From the NCBI GenBank assembly GCA_021793115.1, contig JAJYTJ010000064.1, positions 1 through 19,874 of the forward strand: a DNA stretch of 19,874 nt, in the 5' to 3' direction. The position numbers and the translations under genes are program-made. Positions 1-7,859 of this stretch are shown here, one piece after another. This DNA comes from Actinomycetes bacterium. Its GTDB lineage: Bacteria; Actinomycetota; Actinomycetes; Actinomycetales; Cellulomonadaceae. The number at the start of each line of letters is the position of its first letter. Positions within the stretch are counted from its first letter, which is position 1. The notes below the pieces were generated by a model. The model saw only the letters and a list, made by a program, of their open reading frames with translations. It did not search any database and was not told where the DNA came from.

Positions 1-436
1 CGATGTCGAGGATCAGGCCGCCCTTGACGACCTCGATGACGGTGCCGGTGACGACGCCGTCCTCCTCCTTGATCTTCTCGATCGTGCCCCACGCGCGCTC
101 GTACTGCGCCCGCTTCTTGGACAGGATCAGCCGACCCTCCTTGTCCTCCTTCTGGAGGACCAGGGCCTCGACCGCGTCGCCGACCTTGACGACCTCACCG
201 GGGTCCACGTCGTGCTTGATGGACAGCTCGCGGGAGGGGATGACGCCCTCGGTCTTGTAGCCGATGTCGAGAAGGACCTCGTCGCGGTCGACCTTGACGA
301 TGGTGCCCTCGACGATGTCGCCATCGTTGAAGTACTTGATGGTCGCGTCGATCGCGGCCATGAGGTCCTCGGCGGTGCCGATGTCGTTCACGGCGACCTG
401 CTGGGCGGCCGGCTTCGCGGGGGTGGAGATGCTCAT
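1..436 (-). CDS. rpsA: 30S ribosomal protein S1, N-terminal part (runs off the window)
   Basis: This is the first 145 codons of ribosomal protein S1, the RNA-binding protein that helps the 30S subunit capture mRNA. The 3' part lies beyond the left edge. The start is the ATG at 436-434, giving MSISTPAKPAAQ. A short actinobacterial N-terminal tail is followed by the first S1/OB-fold repeat from about residue 37 (GDIVEGTIVKVDRDEVLLDIGYKTEG, cited here only by position 39-64, then IPSRELS). A linker (LILSKKRAQYERAW) follows, and then the start of repeat 2 (GTVIEVVKGGLILDI). The Shine-Dalgarno is weak (GGAG about 9 nt upstream), as is common for rpsA. The roughly 200-nt region upstream carries a plausible promoter and a long leader. 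It lies downstream of pfkA on the same strand but probably has its own promoter. Identification is secure. Confidence 0.97.
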   Translation of the reverse strand, partial: MSISTPAKPAAQQVAVNDIGTAEDLMAAIDATIKYFNDGDIVEGTIVKVDRDEVLLDIGYKTEGVIPSRELSIKHDVDPGEVVKVGDAVEALVLQKEDKEGRLILSKKRAQYERAWGTIEKIKEEDGVVTGTVIEVVKGGLILDI

Positions 437-601
437 GTAGGGAATGGCTCCGATGCGGACAGAAAGTAGTGCGGACATGGGGTTGGTTGTCGCGACGCCG
501 CGATCCTGGGAGATTCCCACCGGCGGCCTGCGGACGGATCCGACCCACGACGAACGGGTCACCACAGACCGCAGGCAGGTGGGCGCGCGGCACCGCCGAC
601 A

Positions 602-631
602 AGCCTACCCGGCGCGGGACGACGCGGCCAA
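602..631 (-). promoter_or_regulatory. Candidate sigma-70 promoter of rpsA
   Basis: On the minus strand, TTGGCC (positions 631-626) is separated by 18 bp from TAGGCT (607-602). This resembles an actinobacterial housekeeping promoter. It would give an rpsA leader of about 160 nt, long enough for the autogenous control known for S1 in other bacteria. The call rests on hexamer similarity and position only. Confidence 0.4.
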
Positions 632-639
632 ACGGTGTC

Positions 640-1665
640 TCACGCGAGCTCGCGCGCCACCCGCAGCAGGTCCTGGGGCACGTACTGCACCTTCCCGGCG
701 ATCTCGGCGATGTCGACGAGCTCGACGCGGTCGCCCCGCACGGCGGTCATGACGTCGCTCCGCCCCTCGCTCAGCGCGTCGATGGCCGCCACCCCGAAGC
801 GTGAGGCCAGGATGCGGTCCGACGCGGTGGGGCTGCCGCCACGCTGCACGTGTCCCAGCACCGTGACGCGGGTGTCAAACCCCGTACGGTCGGCGATCTC
901 CGACTTGAGCCGCTCACCGATCGCGCCCGCGACGATCTCGCCGAACTGGCCGACCTCGGTCTGGTAGCTCATCGCGGTGCCCTCGGCCGGCACCGACCCC
1001 TCGGCCACGACGATGATCGAGAAGCTCGCGTGCGCGCGGTGGCGGTGCACGAGGAACTTCTCGATCCGCTCGATGTCGAACGGCTCCTCGGGCGCCAGGA
1101 CGATCTCCGCGCCGCCCGCGATGCCGCTCGTCACGGCGATCCACCCGGCGTGCCGGCCCATGACCTCGACGATCATCACCCGGTTGTGGCTCTCGGCCGT
1201 CGTGTGGATGCGGTCGATCGCCTCCGTGGCGATGGTGACGGCGGTGTCGAAGCCGATGGACCGGTCGGTGCCCCACACGTCGTTGTCGATCGTCTTCGGG
1301 ATGCCGATCACCCGCACACCCGCGCGGGCGATCTCGCTCGCGGCGCCCAGCGTGCCGTCGCCACCGATGCAGATGAGCGCCTCGATCCGCTCCTGCTCCA
1401 GCGTCGCGAGCACGGCCTCGACGCCGCCGGGGTTGCGGTGCGGGTGGAACCGGGACGTCCCGAGCAGCGTGCCCCCGGTCGCCAGCACGTTGCGCAGGTC
1501 GTCACGCACCAACGGGCGCACGTCGCCCTCGACGACGCCCTTCCAACCGTTGCGGAAGCCGACGATGGAGTGTCCGTGCGCGACCTCGCCACGCTTGACC
1601 ACCGCCCGGATCGCGGCGTTCAACCCGGGGACGTCGCCGCCCCCCGTCAGCACTCCGACTCGCAC
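640..1665 (-). CDS. pfkA: 6-phosphofructokinase, group III (ATP-type signature)
   Basis: This 341-aa cytosolic enzyme phosphorylates fructose 6-phosphate to fructose 1,6-bisphosphate, the committed step of glycolysis. It reads VRVGVLTGGGDVPGLNAAIR at the N terminus. GGDGT is at residues 101-105, PKTIDND at 123-129 with catalytic Asp127, MGRHAGW at 169-175 and a PEEPF substrate-loop motif near 192. Gly104 is the residue associated with ATP use (PPi enzymes have Asp), while Lys124 is the residue usual in PPi enzymes. This Gly104/Lys124 combination is typical of the actinobacterial group III enzymes that use ATP. The start is GTG at 1665-1663, preceded by GAAGGAG with 8-nt spacing, so the start is well supported. 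It stands alone between the divergent membrane gene and rpsA. Whether it uses ATP only is inferred. Confidence 0.96.
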   Translation of the reverse strand: MRVGVLTGGGDVPGLNAAIRAVVKRGEVAHGHSIVGFRNGWKGVVEGDVRPLVRDDLRNVLATGGTLLGTSRFHPHRNPGGVEAVLATLEQERIEALICIGGDGTLGAASEIARAGVRVIGIPKTIDNDVWGTDRSIGFDTAVTIATEAIDRIHTTAESHNRVMIVEVMGRHAGWIAVTSGIAGGAEIVLAPEEPFDIERIEKFLVHRHRAHASFSIIVVAEGSVPAEGTAMSYQTEVGQFGEIVAGAIGERLKSEIADRTGFDTRVTVLGHVQRGGSPTASDRILASRFGVAAIDALSEGRSDVMTAVRGDRVELVDIAEIAGKVQYVPQDLLRVARELA

Positions 1666-1832
1666 GTCCGCACTCCTTCGTCTCGCAGGTGACCGGCGCC
1701 GGCTGCACGTCGTCGGGCGGACGCCGGGCTCAGGCTAGCCAGCGATCCGGGGCCCGGGGTGGGCACAAGGGCGCGGGACCCGGCACGTCCGTCTCACAGG
1801 GAGGTGCCACCCTCGCGCGGCAGGATGGGGCC

Positions 1833-2339
1833 ATGCGTCGCAGAGCCACCCTCGCCGCCGTCGTGGTGTTCGGCGTCGCCTTCGGCTACGTCGAGGCCGC
1901 GGTCGTGTTCTACCTGCGCCGGCTGCTCGGGTACCACACCGACTACTCCGTGGTCGGCAAGCACGTCTACCTGAACCTGGGGTTCATCGCGTTCGTCACG
2001 CCCGACCGGCCGGTGCTGGGCTCCGACGCCGTCATGCGCGCCGAGACCGCGCGGGAGGCGGCGACCATCGTCATGCTCGCCGCGATCGGGTACCTCGCGG
2101 CCCGCTCCTTCGGCCGCCGCCTGGCGGCCTTCCTCGTCGCGTTCGCGGCGTGGGACCTCACGTACTACCTCTGGCTGCGCGTGCTCACGGGCTGGCCCGC
2201 ACGGCTGACCAACCTCGACGTGTACTTCCTCATCCCCGTCACCTGGGTGGGGCCCGTCATCACGCCGCTCGTCATCAGCACCCTCATGCTCGTCGGCGGC
2301 TCCTGGTGGTACCTGCGCGGCCGGGAGCGGGCGACGTGA
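1833..2339 (+). CDS. Small multi-pass membrane protein, function unknown
   Basis: This is a 168-aa protein. ATG at 1833 is preceded by AGGATGGGG; the frame stays open upstream, but this is the first start with a purine-rich site. Hydrophobic segments lie at about residues 6-28, 44-56, 77-92, 97-118 and 129-161, so four or five membrane helices are expected. The first helix carries GYVEAAVVFYLR, a motif I associate with a family of uncharacterised bacterial membrane proteins; I do not know its function. Charged loops include RAETARE (69-75). Its TGA stop overlaps the GTG start of the methyltransferase downstream (GTGA), so the two are translationally coupled and probably act in one pathway or on one substrate. 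It is divergent from pfkA. Confidence 0.8.
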   Translation: MRRRATLAAVVVFGVAFGYVEAAVVFYLRRLLGYHTDYSVVGKHVYLNLGFIAFVTPDRPVLGSDAVMRAETAREAATIVMLAAIGYLAARSFGRRLAAFLVAFAAWDLTYYLWLRVLTGWPARLTNLDVYFLIPVTWVGPVITPLVISTLMLVGGSWWYLRGRERAT

Positions 2340-3205
2340 GCCTCACGGCCGGCCAGGACCCGGTGGCGTCCGCCGGCTACGAGGCGGTGCCCGACGAGGC
2401 CGGCGGTGCCGCGGCCCGCGCATGGTGGGACGCGCACGCGCAGGAGTACCTCGACGACCACGGCGCCTCGCTCGGCGCCGCCGACTTCGTCTGGGGCCCG
2501 GAGGGGCTGCAGGAGGAGGACGCCCGCCTGCTCGGCGACACGACGGGCCTGACCGTGCTCGAGGTCGGCGCGGGCGCCGCGCAGTGCAGCCGCTGGCTGA
2601 CCGCCCGGGGCGTGCGGGTGGTCGCCACCGACGTCTCGGGCGGCATGCTCGCCGCCGGCGGCCGCCTGGACGCCGCGACCGGCATCACCACGCGGCGCGT
2701 CCAGGCCGACGCCCGGGCGCTGCCGTTCCCCGACCAGTGCTTCGACGTCGCGTTCACCGCGTTCGGCGCCCTGCCGTTCGTGCCGGACGCGGCACGCGTG
2801 CACGCCGAGGTCGCCCGCGTGCTACGCCCCGGCGGGCGCTGGGTGTTCGCCACCACCCACCCCCTGCGGTGGCCGTTCCCCGACGACCCCGGCGTGAGGG
2901 GCCTCACCGCGACCCGCTCGTACTTCGACCGCTCGCCGTACGTCGAGAAGGCGGCCGACGGGTCCGTGCTCTACGCCGAGTACCACCGCACGCTCGGTGA
3001 CCTCGTCGGCGAGGTGACCGGGGCCGGTCTCGTCATCGACCGCTTCGTCGAGCCCGAGTGGCCGCCCGGGCGCGACGACGTCTACGCCGGCTGGGGTCCG
3101 GTGCGCGGTGCGATGCTGCCCGGCACGCTCGTCGTGGTGACGCACGTCCCCACGCAGGTCCCCACGAAGGTCCCCACGCAGGTCCCCACGCACGTCCCCG
3201 CGTAG
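2336..3205 (+). CDS. Class I SAM-dependent methyltransferase with a repeat tail
   Basis: This is a 289-aa protein starting at GTG 2336, which overlaps the TGA of the membrane gene by 3 nt. The Rossmann methyltransferase core is clear: motif I LEVGAGAAQ (75-83), acidic residue after strand 2 in ATDVS (D99), motif post-II LPFPDQCFDVAFT (129-141) and motif III LRPGGRWVFATTHP (163-176). This is the Methyltransf_11 pattern, similar to many actinobacterial proteins annotated only as methyltransferase. The substrate cannot be read from sequence. After the last core strand (GTLVVVTH, to residue 270) the protein ends in a low-complexity VPTQ/VPTK/VPTH tail encoded by a 12-bp tandem repeat. It is convergent with polA, with a 67-bp gap in which I see no strong terminator. 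Confidence 0.9.
   Translation: MSLTAGQDPVASAGYEAVPDEAGGAAARAWWDAHAQEYLDDHGASLGAADFVWGPEGLQEEDARLLGDTTGLTVLEVGAGAAQCSRWLTARGVRVVATDVSGGMLAAGGRLDAATGITTRRVQADARALPFPDQCFDVAFTAFGALPFVPDAARVHAEVARVLRPGGRWVFATTHPLRWPFPDDPGVRGLTATRSYFDRSPYVEKAADGSVLYAEYHRTLGDLVGEVTGAGLVIDRFVEPEWPPGRDDVYAGWGPVRGAMLPGTLVVVTHVPTQVPTKVPTQVPTHVPA
3146..3202 (+). repeat. 12-bp tandem repeat encoding a VPT[Q/K/H] tail
   Basis: Four copies of gtccccacgcag (the second with aag and the fourth with cac at its end) plus a partial fifth copy, gtccccgcg, run up to the stop codon of the methyltransferase. The unit is a multiple of three, so copy-number change would lengthen or shorten the protein tail without changing the frame. 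Confidence 0.9.
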
Positions 3206-3272
3206 GTCGCCCGGCGATCCGCCACGTCGATCCTCACCGGAGGTCACCACCGGGCGCCTCGCGCGAGCCGCG

Positions 3273-5996
3273 TCAGTGGCCGGCGGCGTGCCAGTCCGCG
3301 CCCGTCCCGACGGACACGTCGAGCGCCACCGACATGGGCCCGCCCGGGACGGCGTCGCCGGCCGCCCCCATCTGGGCGCGGACCAGGGCCTCGACCTCGT
3401 CGTGCTCCCCCGGCGCCACCTCGAGCACCAGCTCGTCGTGCACCTGCAGCAGCATGCGCGACGCGAGCCCCCGCCGGGTCAGCTCACGGTCGACCCCGAT
3501 CATCGCCAGCTTGATGAGGTCGGCCGCACTCCCCTGGATCGGCGCGTTGAGCGCCATCCGCTCCGCGGCGTCGCGCCGGTTGCGGTTGTCCGAGAGCAGG
3601 TCCGGCAGGTACCGCCGGCGGCCGAGGATGGTCGCGGTGTACCCGGTGGCCCGCGCCTCCTCCACGACGCTCTTGAGGTAGCTGCGGACGCCGCCGAACC
3701 GCGCGAAGTACGCCTCCATGAGGCGGGACGCCTCGGACACGTCGATCGCCAGCTGCTGCGACAGGCCGAACGACGACAACCCGTAGGCCAGCCCGTAGCT
3801 CATCGCCTTGATCTTCGACCGCTGGTCGCCCGTCACCTGCGCCGGCGGGACCTCGAAGACGAGCGACGCGACGTACGAGTGCAGGTCCTCGCCGGATCGG
3901 AACGCCTCGATGAGCCCGGCGTCGCGCGACAGGTGCGCCATGATGCGCATCTCGATCTGCGAGTAGTCCGCGGTGAGCAGCGTCTCGTACCCCGGGCCGA
4001 CGACGAACGCGCGGCGGATCTGCCGCCCGGCCTCGGTGCGGATCGGGATGTTCTGGAGGTTGGGCTCGGTCGACGACAGCCGCCCGGTGGCGGCGATGGT
4101 CTGCTGGAACGTCGTGTGGATCCGCCCGTCGCTCGGTGCCACCGAGCGCCGCAGCAGCTCCACCACCTGGCGCAGCCGGATGGCGTCGCGGTGAGCCAGC
4201 AGGTGCGCGAGGAACGGGTGCTCGGTGCGCACGTACAGGTCCTGGAGCGCGGCGGCGTCAGTGGTGTACCCCGTCTTGATCTTCTTGGTCCGCGGCATCG
4301 CCAGCTGGTCGAACAGCACCTCCTGCAGCTGCTTGGGCGAGCCGAGGTTCACCTCGCGGCCGATCACCGCGTACGCCTCGGCGGCCGCGCGCTGCACCTG
4401 GCCGTCGAACTCCTTCTCGAGCGTCGCCAGGTACCCGTCGTCCACGGCGATGCCCGTGCGCTCCATCCCCTGCAGCACCCGCTGCAGCGGCAGCTCCACG
4501 TCCGCGAGCAGGGCGGAGGCCCCCCGATCCGCCAGCTCGCCGCCCAGCACGTCCACCAGGTCCCGCACCGCCACGGCCCGCACCGCCGCGCGGCGGTCCT
4601 CGTCGACGCCGCCGAGCGCCAGGTCGAGAGCGCCCTGCGCGCCCTCCTCCTCCACGCCCAGCTCGCGCCGTAGGTAGCCGACCGCCAGGTCGCCGAGGTC
4701 GTACGCGCGCCGGTCCGGCTGGCACAGGTACGCGGCCACCTCGGTGTCGAACACCACGCCGTCCAGCTCCAGGCCGCGGCCGGCGAGCGCGTGCCACGTC
4801 GCCTTGGCGCCGTGGCACGCCTTCGGCGCGTCCGGGTCCGCCAGCCACGTCGCCAGCGCCGACTCGTCGGCGGGCGTGATCTCCGCCAGGTCGTAGACCA
4901 CGGACCGGCCGCCCTCGGCCGCCAGCGCGATGCCCCACGCGTCCCCGGCGGCGGGAGTGCCGACGCCGCGGACGTCCACGCCGAGCAGCTGGCCGCGCAG
5001 GCCCGCCAACCAGCCCGCGAGGCCGCCCGGCGCCACCTCCTCGAGCGCGAGCGCGCCCGCCGAGGCCGCGACCTGGTCCGACGCCTCCTCGGGCAGCAGG
5101 GCGAACAGCCGGTCCCGCAGCGTGCGGAACTCGAGCTCGTCGAGGATCTCGTGCAGGGCCTGGCGGTCCCACGGCTGCACCGCCAACCCGTCGGTGTCGA
5201 CCGGCAGCTCGAGGTCGCGCACCAGGGCGTTGAGCTCCCGATTCAGGCGCACCTGCTCGAGGTTGGCCCGCAACGACTCCCCCGCCTTGCCGGGGATCTC
5301 GTCCGCCGCGCCGAGTACGCCCTCGAGCCCGCCGTACTGCAGGATCCACTTCGCAGCGGTCTTGGGGCCAACGCCCGGCACGCCGGGGAGGTTGTCGCTC
5401 GTCTCCCCGACCAGCGCCGCCAGGTCGGGGTACCGCTCGGGCGGCACGCCGTACTTCGCCTCCACCGCCTCCGGCGTCATCCGGCTCATCTCGGAGACTC
5501 CCCGCACCGGGTACAGCACCGTCACGTGCGGCTCGATGAGCTGGAACGCGTCCCGGTCACCGGTGACGACGAACACGTCCATGTCCGCCTCGCGGGCGCG
5601 GGACACGAGCGTGGCCAGCACGTCGTCGGCCTCGAACCCGGGCTGGGTGAGCACCGGGACCCGCATGGTCTCCAGCAGGCGACGGATGACCTCCACCTGG
5701 CCGCGGAACGGTTCGGGCGTCTCCGAGCGCGTCGCCTTGTAGGCGCTGAAGCGCTCGGTGCGGAACGTGACGCGGCCCAGGTCGAACGCGATCGCCAGGT
5801 GCGTCGGCCGCTCGTCGCGCAGCAGGTTGGCCAGCATCGACGTGAAGCCGAACACCGCGTTGGTGGGCTCGCCCGACGACGTCGCGAAGTTCTCCACCGG
5901 CAGCGCGAAGAACGCCCGGTACGCCATCGAGTGGCCGTCGACGAGCAGCAGTCGTGGACGCTCGGACGGTGCGGTTGCTGGCTGCGTCGGGGTCAC
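3273..5996 (-). CDS. polA: DNA polymerase I
   Basis: This 907-aa repair and Okazaki-fragment polymerase contains all three Pol I regions. The 5'-nuclease (about 12-300) has LLLVDGHSMAYRAFF, FEADD (121-125), VTGDRDAFQL (144-153) and the helix-hairpin-helix LPGVPGVGPKTAAKW. The proofreading-like domain (about 315-500) lacks the DxE catalytic motif (it reads LGVDVRG near 338-344), so 3'-5' exonuclease activity is probably absent. The polymerase domain (about 500-907) has motif A DYSQIEMR with D677, motif B KIKAMSYGLAYG with K730 and Y734, and motif C QVHDELV with D854. Tyr at the E. coli F762 position is known from other actinobacterial Pol I and predicts weak discrimination against dideoxynucleotides. 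The start is GTG 5996-5994. No Shine-Dalgarno is visible, but a TAGGTT box lies 6 nt before it, so a leaderless mRNA is likely. Confidence 0.98.
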   Translation of the reverse strand: MTPTQPATAPSERPRLLLVDGHSMAYRAFFALPVENFATSSGEPTNAVFGFTSMLANLLRDERPTHLAIAFDLGRVTFRTERFSAYKATRSETPEPFRGQVEVIRRLLETMRVPVLTQPGFEADDVLATLVSRAREADMDVFVVTGDRDAFQLIEPHVTVLYPVRGVSEMSRMTPEAVEAKYGVPPERYPDLAALVGETSDNLPGVPGVGPKTAAKWILQYGGLEGVLGAADEIPGKAGESLRANLEQVRLNRELNALVRDLELPVDTDGLAVQPWDRQALHEILDELEFRTLRDRLFALLPEEASDQVAASAGALALEEVAPGGLAGWLAGLRGQLLGVDVRGVGTPAAGDAWGIALAAEGGRSVVYDLAEITPADESALATWLADPDAPKACHGAKATWHALAGRGLELDGVVFDTEVAAYLCQPDRRAYDLGDLAVGYLRRELGVEEEGAQGALDLALGGVDEDRRAAVRAVAVRDLVDVLGGELADRGASALLADVELPLQRVLQGMERTGIAVDDGYLATLEKEFDGQVQRAAAEAYAVIGREVNLGSPKQLQEVLFDQLAMPRTKKIKTGYTTDAAALQDLYVRTEHPFLAHLLAHRDAIRLRQVVELLRRSVAPSDGRIHTTFQQTIAATGRLSSTEPNLQNIPIRTEAGRQIRRAFVVGPGYETLLTADYSQIEMRIMAHLSRDAGLIEAFRSGEDLHSYVASLVFEVPPAQVTGDQRSKIKAMSYGLAYGLSSFGLSQQLAIDVSEASRLMEAYFARFGGVRSYLKSVVEEARATGYTATILGRRRYLPDLLSDNRNRRDAAERMALNAPIQGSAADLIKLAMIGVDRELTRRGLASRMLLQVHDELVLEVAPGEHDEVEALVRAQMGAAGDAVPGGPMSVALDVSVGTGADWHAAGH

Positions 5997-6002
5997 GGTG
6001 TC

Positions 6003-6008
6003 AACCTA
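6003..6008 (-). promoter_or_regulatory. polA: Candidate -10 box for leaderless polA mRNA
   Basis: On the minus strand, TAGGTT (6008-6003) is followed by 6 nt (gacacc) and then the GTG start of polA. This TANNNT spacing is typical of actinobacterial leaderless promoters. No good -35 is seen. Only 18 bp separate the polA start from the start of the divergent thioesterase. Confidence 0.45.
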
Positions 6009-6014
6009 TCCGGC

Positions 6015-6410
6015 ATGGCCGACACCCTCCCGTCCGCGGACGGCACCCTCATCGAGCGACTCGGCATCACGTTCGAGGAGATCAGCGCGCACCGCACGCG
6101 CGGCTCCATGCCCGTCGCCGGCAACACCCAGCCCCACGGCCTGCTCCACGGCGGGGCGACCGCCGCCCTCGCCGAGACGCTCGCCTCCTACGCGGCCAAC
6201 GCGCACGCGCCGGACGGTCGGGTGGCCGTGGGCATCGAGCTCAACGCGACGCACCACCGCTCCGCGCGCGAGGGTTGGGTGCACGGTGTCGCCACCGCGG
6301 TGCACCTGGGCGGCAACCTCGCGAGCTACGAGATCGTCGTCGTGGACGACGACGGGCGCCGCGTCTGCACCGCGCGGCTCACCTGCATGCTGATCGACGC
6401 TCGCGACTGA
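6015..6410 (+). CDS. Hotdog-fold acyl-CoA thioesterase (PaaI/MenI-like)
   Basis: This is a 131-aa protein with ATG at 6015. The hotdog thioesterase core is visible: GNTQPHGLLHGGATAALAET (36-55), with conserved N37, Q39, H41, G42, H45 and the catalytic-type acid E54 on the central helix, then strands VGIELNATH (72-80) and a C-terminal ARLTCMLI. This is the arrangement of 4-hydroxybenzoyl-CoA thioesterase of the Arthrobacter type, EntH/YdiI and MenI, which hydrolyse aryl- or acyl-CoA thioesters in the cytosol as tetramers. A role on DHNA-CoA (menaquinone) or phenylacetyl-CoA derivatives is possible but not decidable. There is no clear ribosome site. It is divergent from polA with an 18-bp gap, so its promoter must sit inside the 5' end of polA. 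Its 3' end overlaps the acetyltransferase gene by 85 bp in antisense. Confidence 0.9.
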   Translation: MADTLPSADGTLIERLGITFEEISAHRTRGSMPVAGNTQPHGLLHGGATAALAETLASYAANAHAPDGRVAVGIELNATHHRSAREGWVHGVATAVHLGGNLASYEIVVVDDDGRRVCTARLTCMLIDARD

Positions 6411-7033
6411 CGCAACGCCTCCGCCGGCGCCGGCGCGGCGTCGACCTGGGCGACACGCGCCTGGCGGCGCCGCCGCGCGATGAGGTCCTCCAGGCGCTGG
6501 CGCGGCTGGCGGCCGGTCATGGCGCCCAGCAGGGCCGACGGGTCCTGCGCCAGCCGGCGCTGCAGCGCGCTCGTCGTGACCACGCGGTGGGCCGCGGCCG
6601 GCGCGAACCCGATCCGCGCGAGGAAGCGGTGCATGCCCCGCGCGCCGGGCAGCGGCGAGGCGTACACCTCGGTGGCGCCGACCTCGTCGGCCAGCGTCGC
6701 GGCCGCGACGAGCATCGCGTGCCCGAGGCCACGCCGCCGCGCCTCCGGTCGCACGTACAGCGCCTCCAGGTTGAGCGCGACGACGTCGGTGAACGGCCCG
6801 GGGCCCACCACGTGCGCCAGGAGCAGGCCCGCGATCTCGTCGTCCACCATGCCCACCAGGACCGTGCCGCCCGGCGAGGCCGAGAGCAGCACCAGCTGGT
6901 CCCTCAGTCGCTGGGGGTCGTCCGTGCAGAGCTGCGAGCCCACCTGGAGCTCGGAGCGGGCCTCGAGCGACAGCGCGACTAGGCCATCGAGATCCTCGGA
7001 GACGGCGGGGCGGGTGCAGACACCAGGACGCAC
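6326..7033 (-). CDS. GNAT-family N-acetyltransferase
   Basis: This is a 235-aa protein starting at GTG 7033-7031. That start is chosen because a strong AGGAGG (7047-7042) lies 8 nt upstream; the open frame extends further but has no such site. The GNAT acetyl-CoA motif A is LYVRPEARRRGLGHA (92-106), with the pyrophosphate-binding R-R-R-G-L-G-H loop. Motif B is MHRFLARIGFAP (134-145). Residues after about 160 form an Arg/Ala-rich extension (LIARRRRQARVAQ), and the last roughly 28 residues are read from DNA antisense to the thioesterase, so they may have little constraint. The substrate is unknown. A small hairpin (GGGCCG, 7-nt loop, CGGCCC at 7057-7075) precedes the ribosome site and could affect translation; this last point is speculation. 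Confidence 0.88.
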   Translation of the reverse strand: MRPGVCTRPAVSEDLDGLVALSLEARSELQVGSQLCTDDPQRLRDQLVLLSASPGGTVLVGMVDDEIAGLLLAHVVGPGPFTDVVALNLEALYVRPEARRRGLGHAMLVAAATLADEVGATEVYASPLPGARGMHRFLARIGFAPAAAHRVVTTSALQRRLAQDPSALLGAMTGRQPRQRLEDLIARRRRQARVAQVDAAPAPAEALRQSRASISMQVSRAVQTRRPSSSTTTIS

Positions 7034-7174
7034 GAAGGGAACCTCCTCGCAGGAACGGGCCGCTCGGAACGGCCCACCCTGCCCCCACCGGTGTGCCTGC
7101 GTCCGATCATGGACCATTGTCCGGTTCGCGGGCCAGTCCCAGGTTCCCGGCGTCATCCGGACGGGTGCCGGGCC

Positions 7175-7846
7175 TCAGCTCCCGGAGCCGCCGACCTGCT
7201 CGATGACGGCGTCCGCGACCTCGCGCATCGTCAGGCGGCGGTCCATGGACGTCTTCTGGATCCAGCGGAACGACTCGGGCTCGGTCAGCCCCATCTTCGT
7301 CATGAGCAGGCCCTTGGCCCGGTCCACGCGCTTGCGGGTCTCGAACCGCTCGGTGAGGTCGGCGACCTCGGCCTCGAGCGCACCGATCTGCGCGTAGCGC
7401 GAGATCGCGATCTCCACCGCGGGCAGCAGGTCCGCCGGGCTGAACGGCTTGACCACGTAGGCCATGGCGCCGGCGTCCCGCGCACGCGCGACGAGCTCCG
7501 CCTGCGAGAACGCGGTGAGCATGACGACGGCCGCCAGGTGCGCCTTGACGATCTGCTCCGCCGCCGAGATGCCGTCCAGCACCGGCATCTTGACGTCCAT
7601 GACGACGACGTCGGGCTTGAGCTCGGTGGCCAGGGCCACGGCCTCCTCGCCGTTCCCCGCCTCACCGACGACCTCGAAGCCGGCCTCCCGCAGCGTCTCC
7701 ACGACGTCCATGCGGATGAGTGCCTCGTCCTCGGCGACCACCGCGCGGCGCGCGGGCCGGGCGCCCGACGAGGGCTGGTCGGCCGCGGGGCGCACGGGCG
7801 TGGACAGGTCGAGGGCGGCGGGCTCCGCGGCGTCGTTGGTGCTCAC
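7175..7846 (-). CDS. pdtaR: ANTAR-domain response regulator (PdtaR-like)
   Basis: This is a 223-aa two-component regulator. The receiver domain (about 33-155) has the acidic pair D40/E41, phospho-acceptor D84 in VVVMDVKMP, T111 and K133 (VVKPF). A helical linker (155-170) leads to a C-terminal ANTAR RNA-binding domain (about 165-218: RKRVDRAKGLLM, then SFRWIQKTSMDRRLTMREVAD). Such proteins act by antitermination: once phosphorylated they bind paired hexaloop hairpins in nascent RNA. M. tuberculosis PdtaR (Rv1626) has the same layout and also lies near polA and rpsA. I choose the GTG at 7846 because TACTCT lies 7 nt upstream (leaderless); the frame is open 16 codons further upstream. No histidine kinase is adjacent, as is usual for this orphan regulator. 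Confidence 0.93.
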   Translation of the reverse strand: MSTNDAAEPAALDLSTPVRPAADQPSSGARPARRAVVAEDEALIRMDVVETLREAGFEVVGEAGNGEEAVALATELKPDVVVMDVKMPVLDGISAAEQIVKAHLAAVVMLTAFSQAELVARARDAGAMAYVVKPFSPADLLPAVEIAISRYAQIGALEAEVADLTERFETRKRVDRAKGLLMTKMGLTEPESFRWIQKTSMDRRLTMREVADAVIEQVGGSGS

Positions 7847-7853
7847 GCGGACA

Positions 7854-7859
7854 AGAGTA
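7854..7859 (-). promoter_or_regulatory. -10 box of leaderless ANTAR regulator mRNA
   Basis: On the minus strand, TACTCT (7859-7854) is followed by tgtccgc (7 nt) and then the GTG start at 7846. It matches the TANNNT consensus at the distance expected for transcription starting on the first base of the start codon. No good -35 is seen. Confidence 0.55.

Noticed and set aside
850..1692. 280-codon plus-strand open frame over pfkA
   Set aside because: It is a shadow of pfkA with a low-complexity Asp/Arg/Val-rich product and no start signal.
4791..5990. Long plus-strand open frame antisense to polA
   Set aside because: It arises from the GC-rich third-position bias of polA, has low-complexity Arg/His/Leu-rich translation and no ribosome site. 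Only its last part (from 6015) is a real gene.
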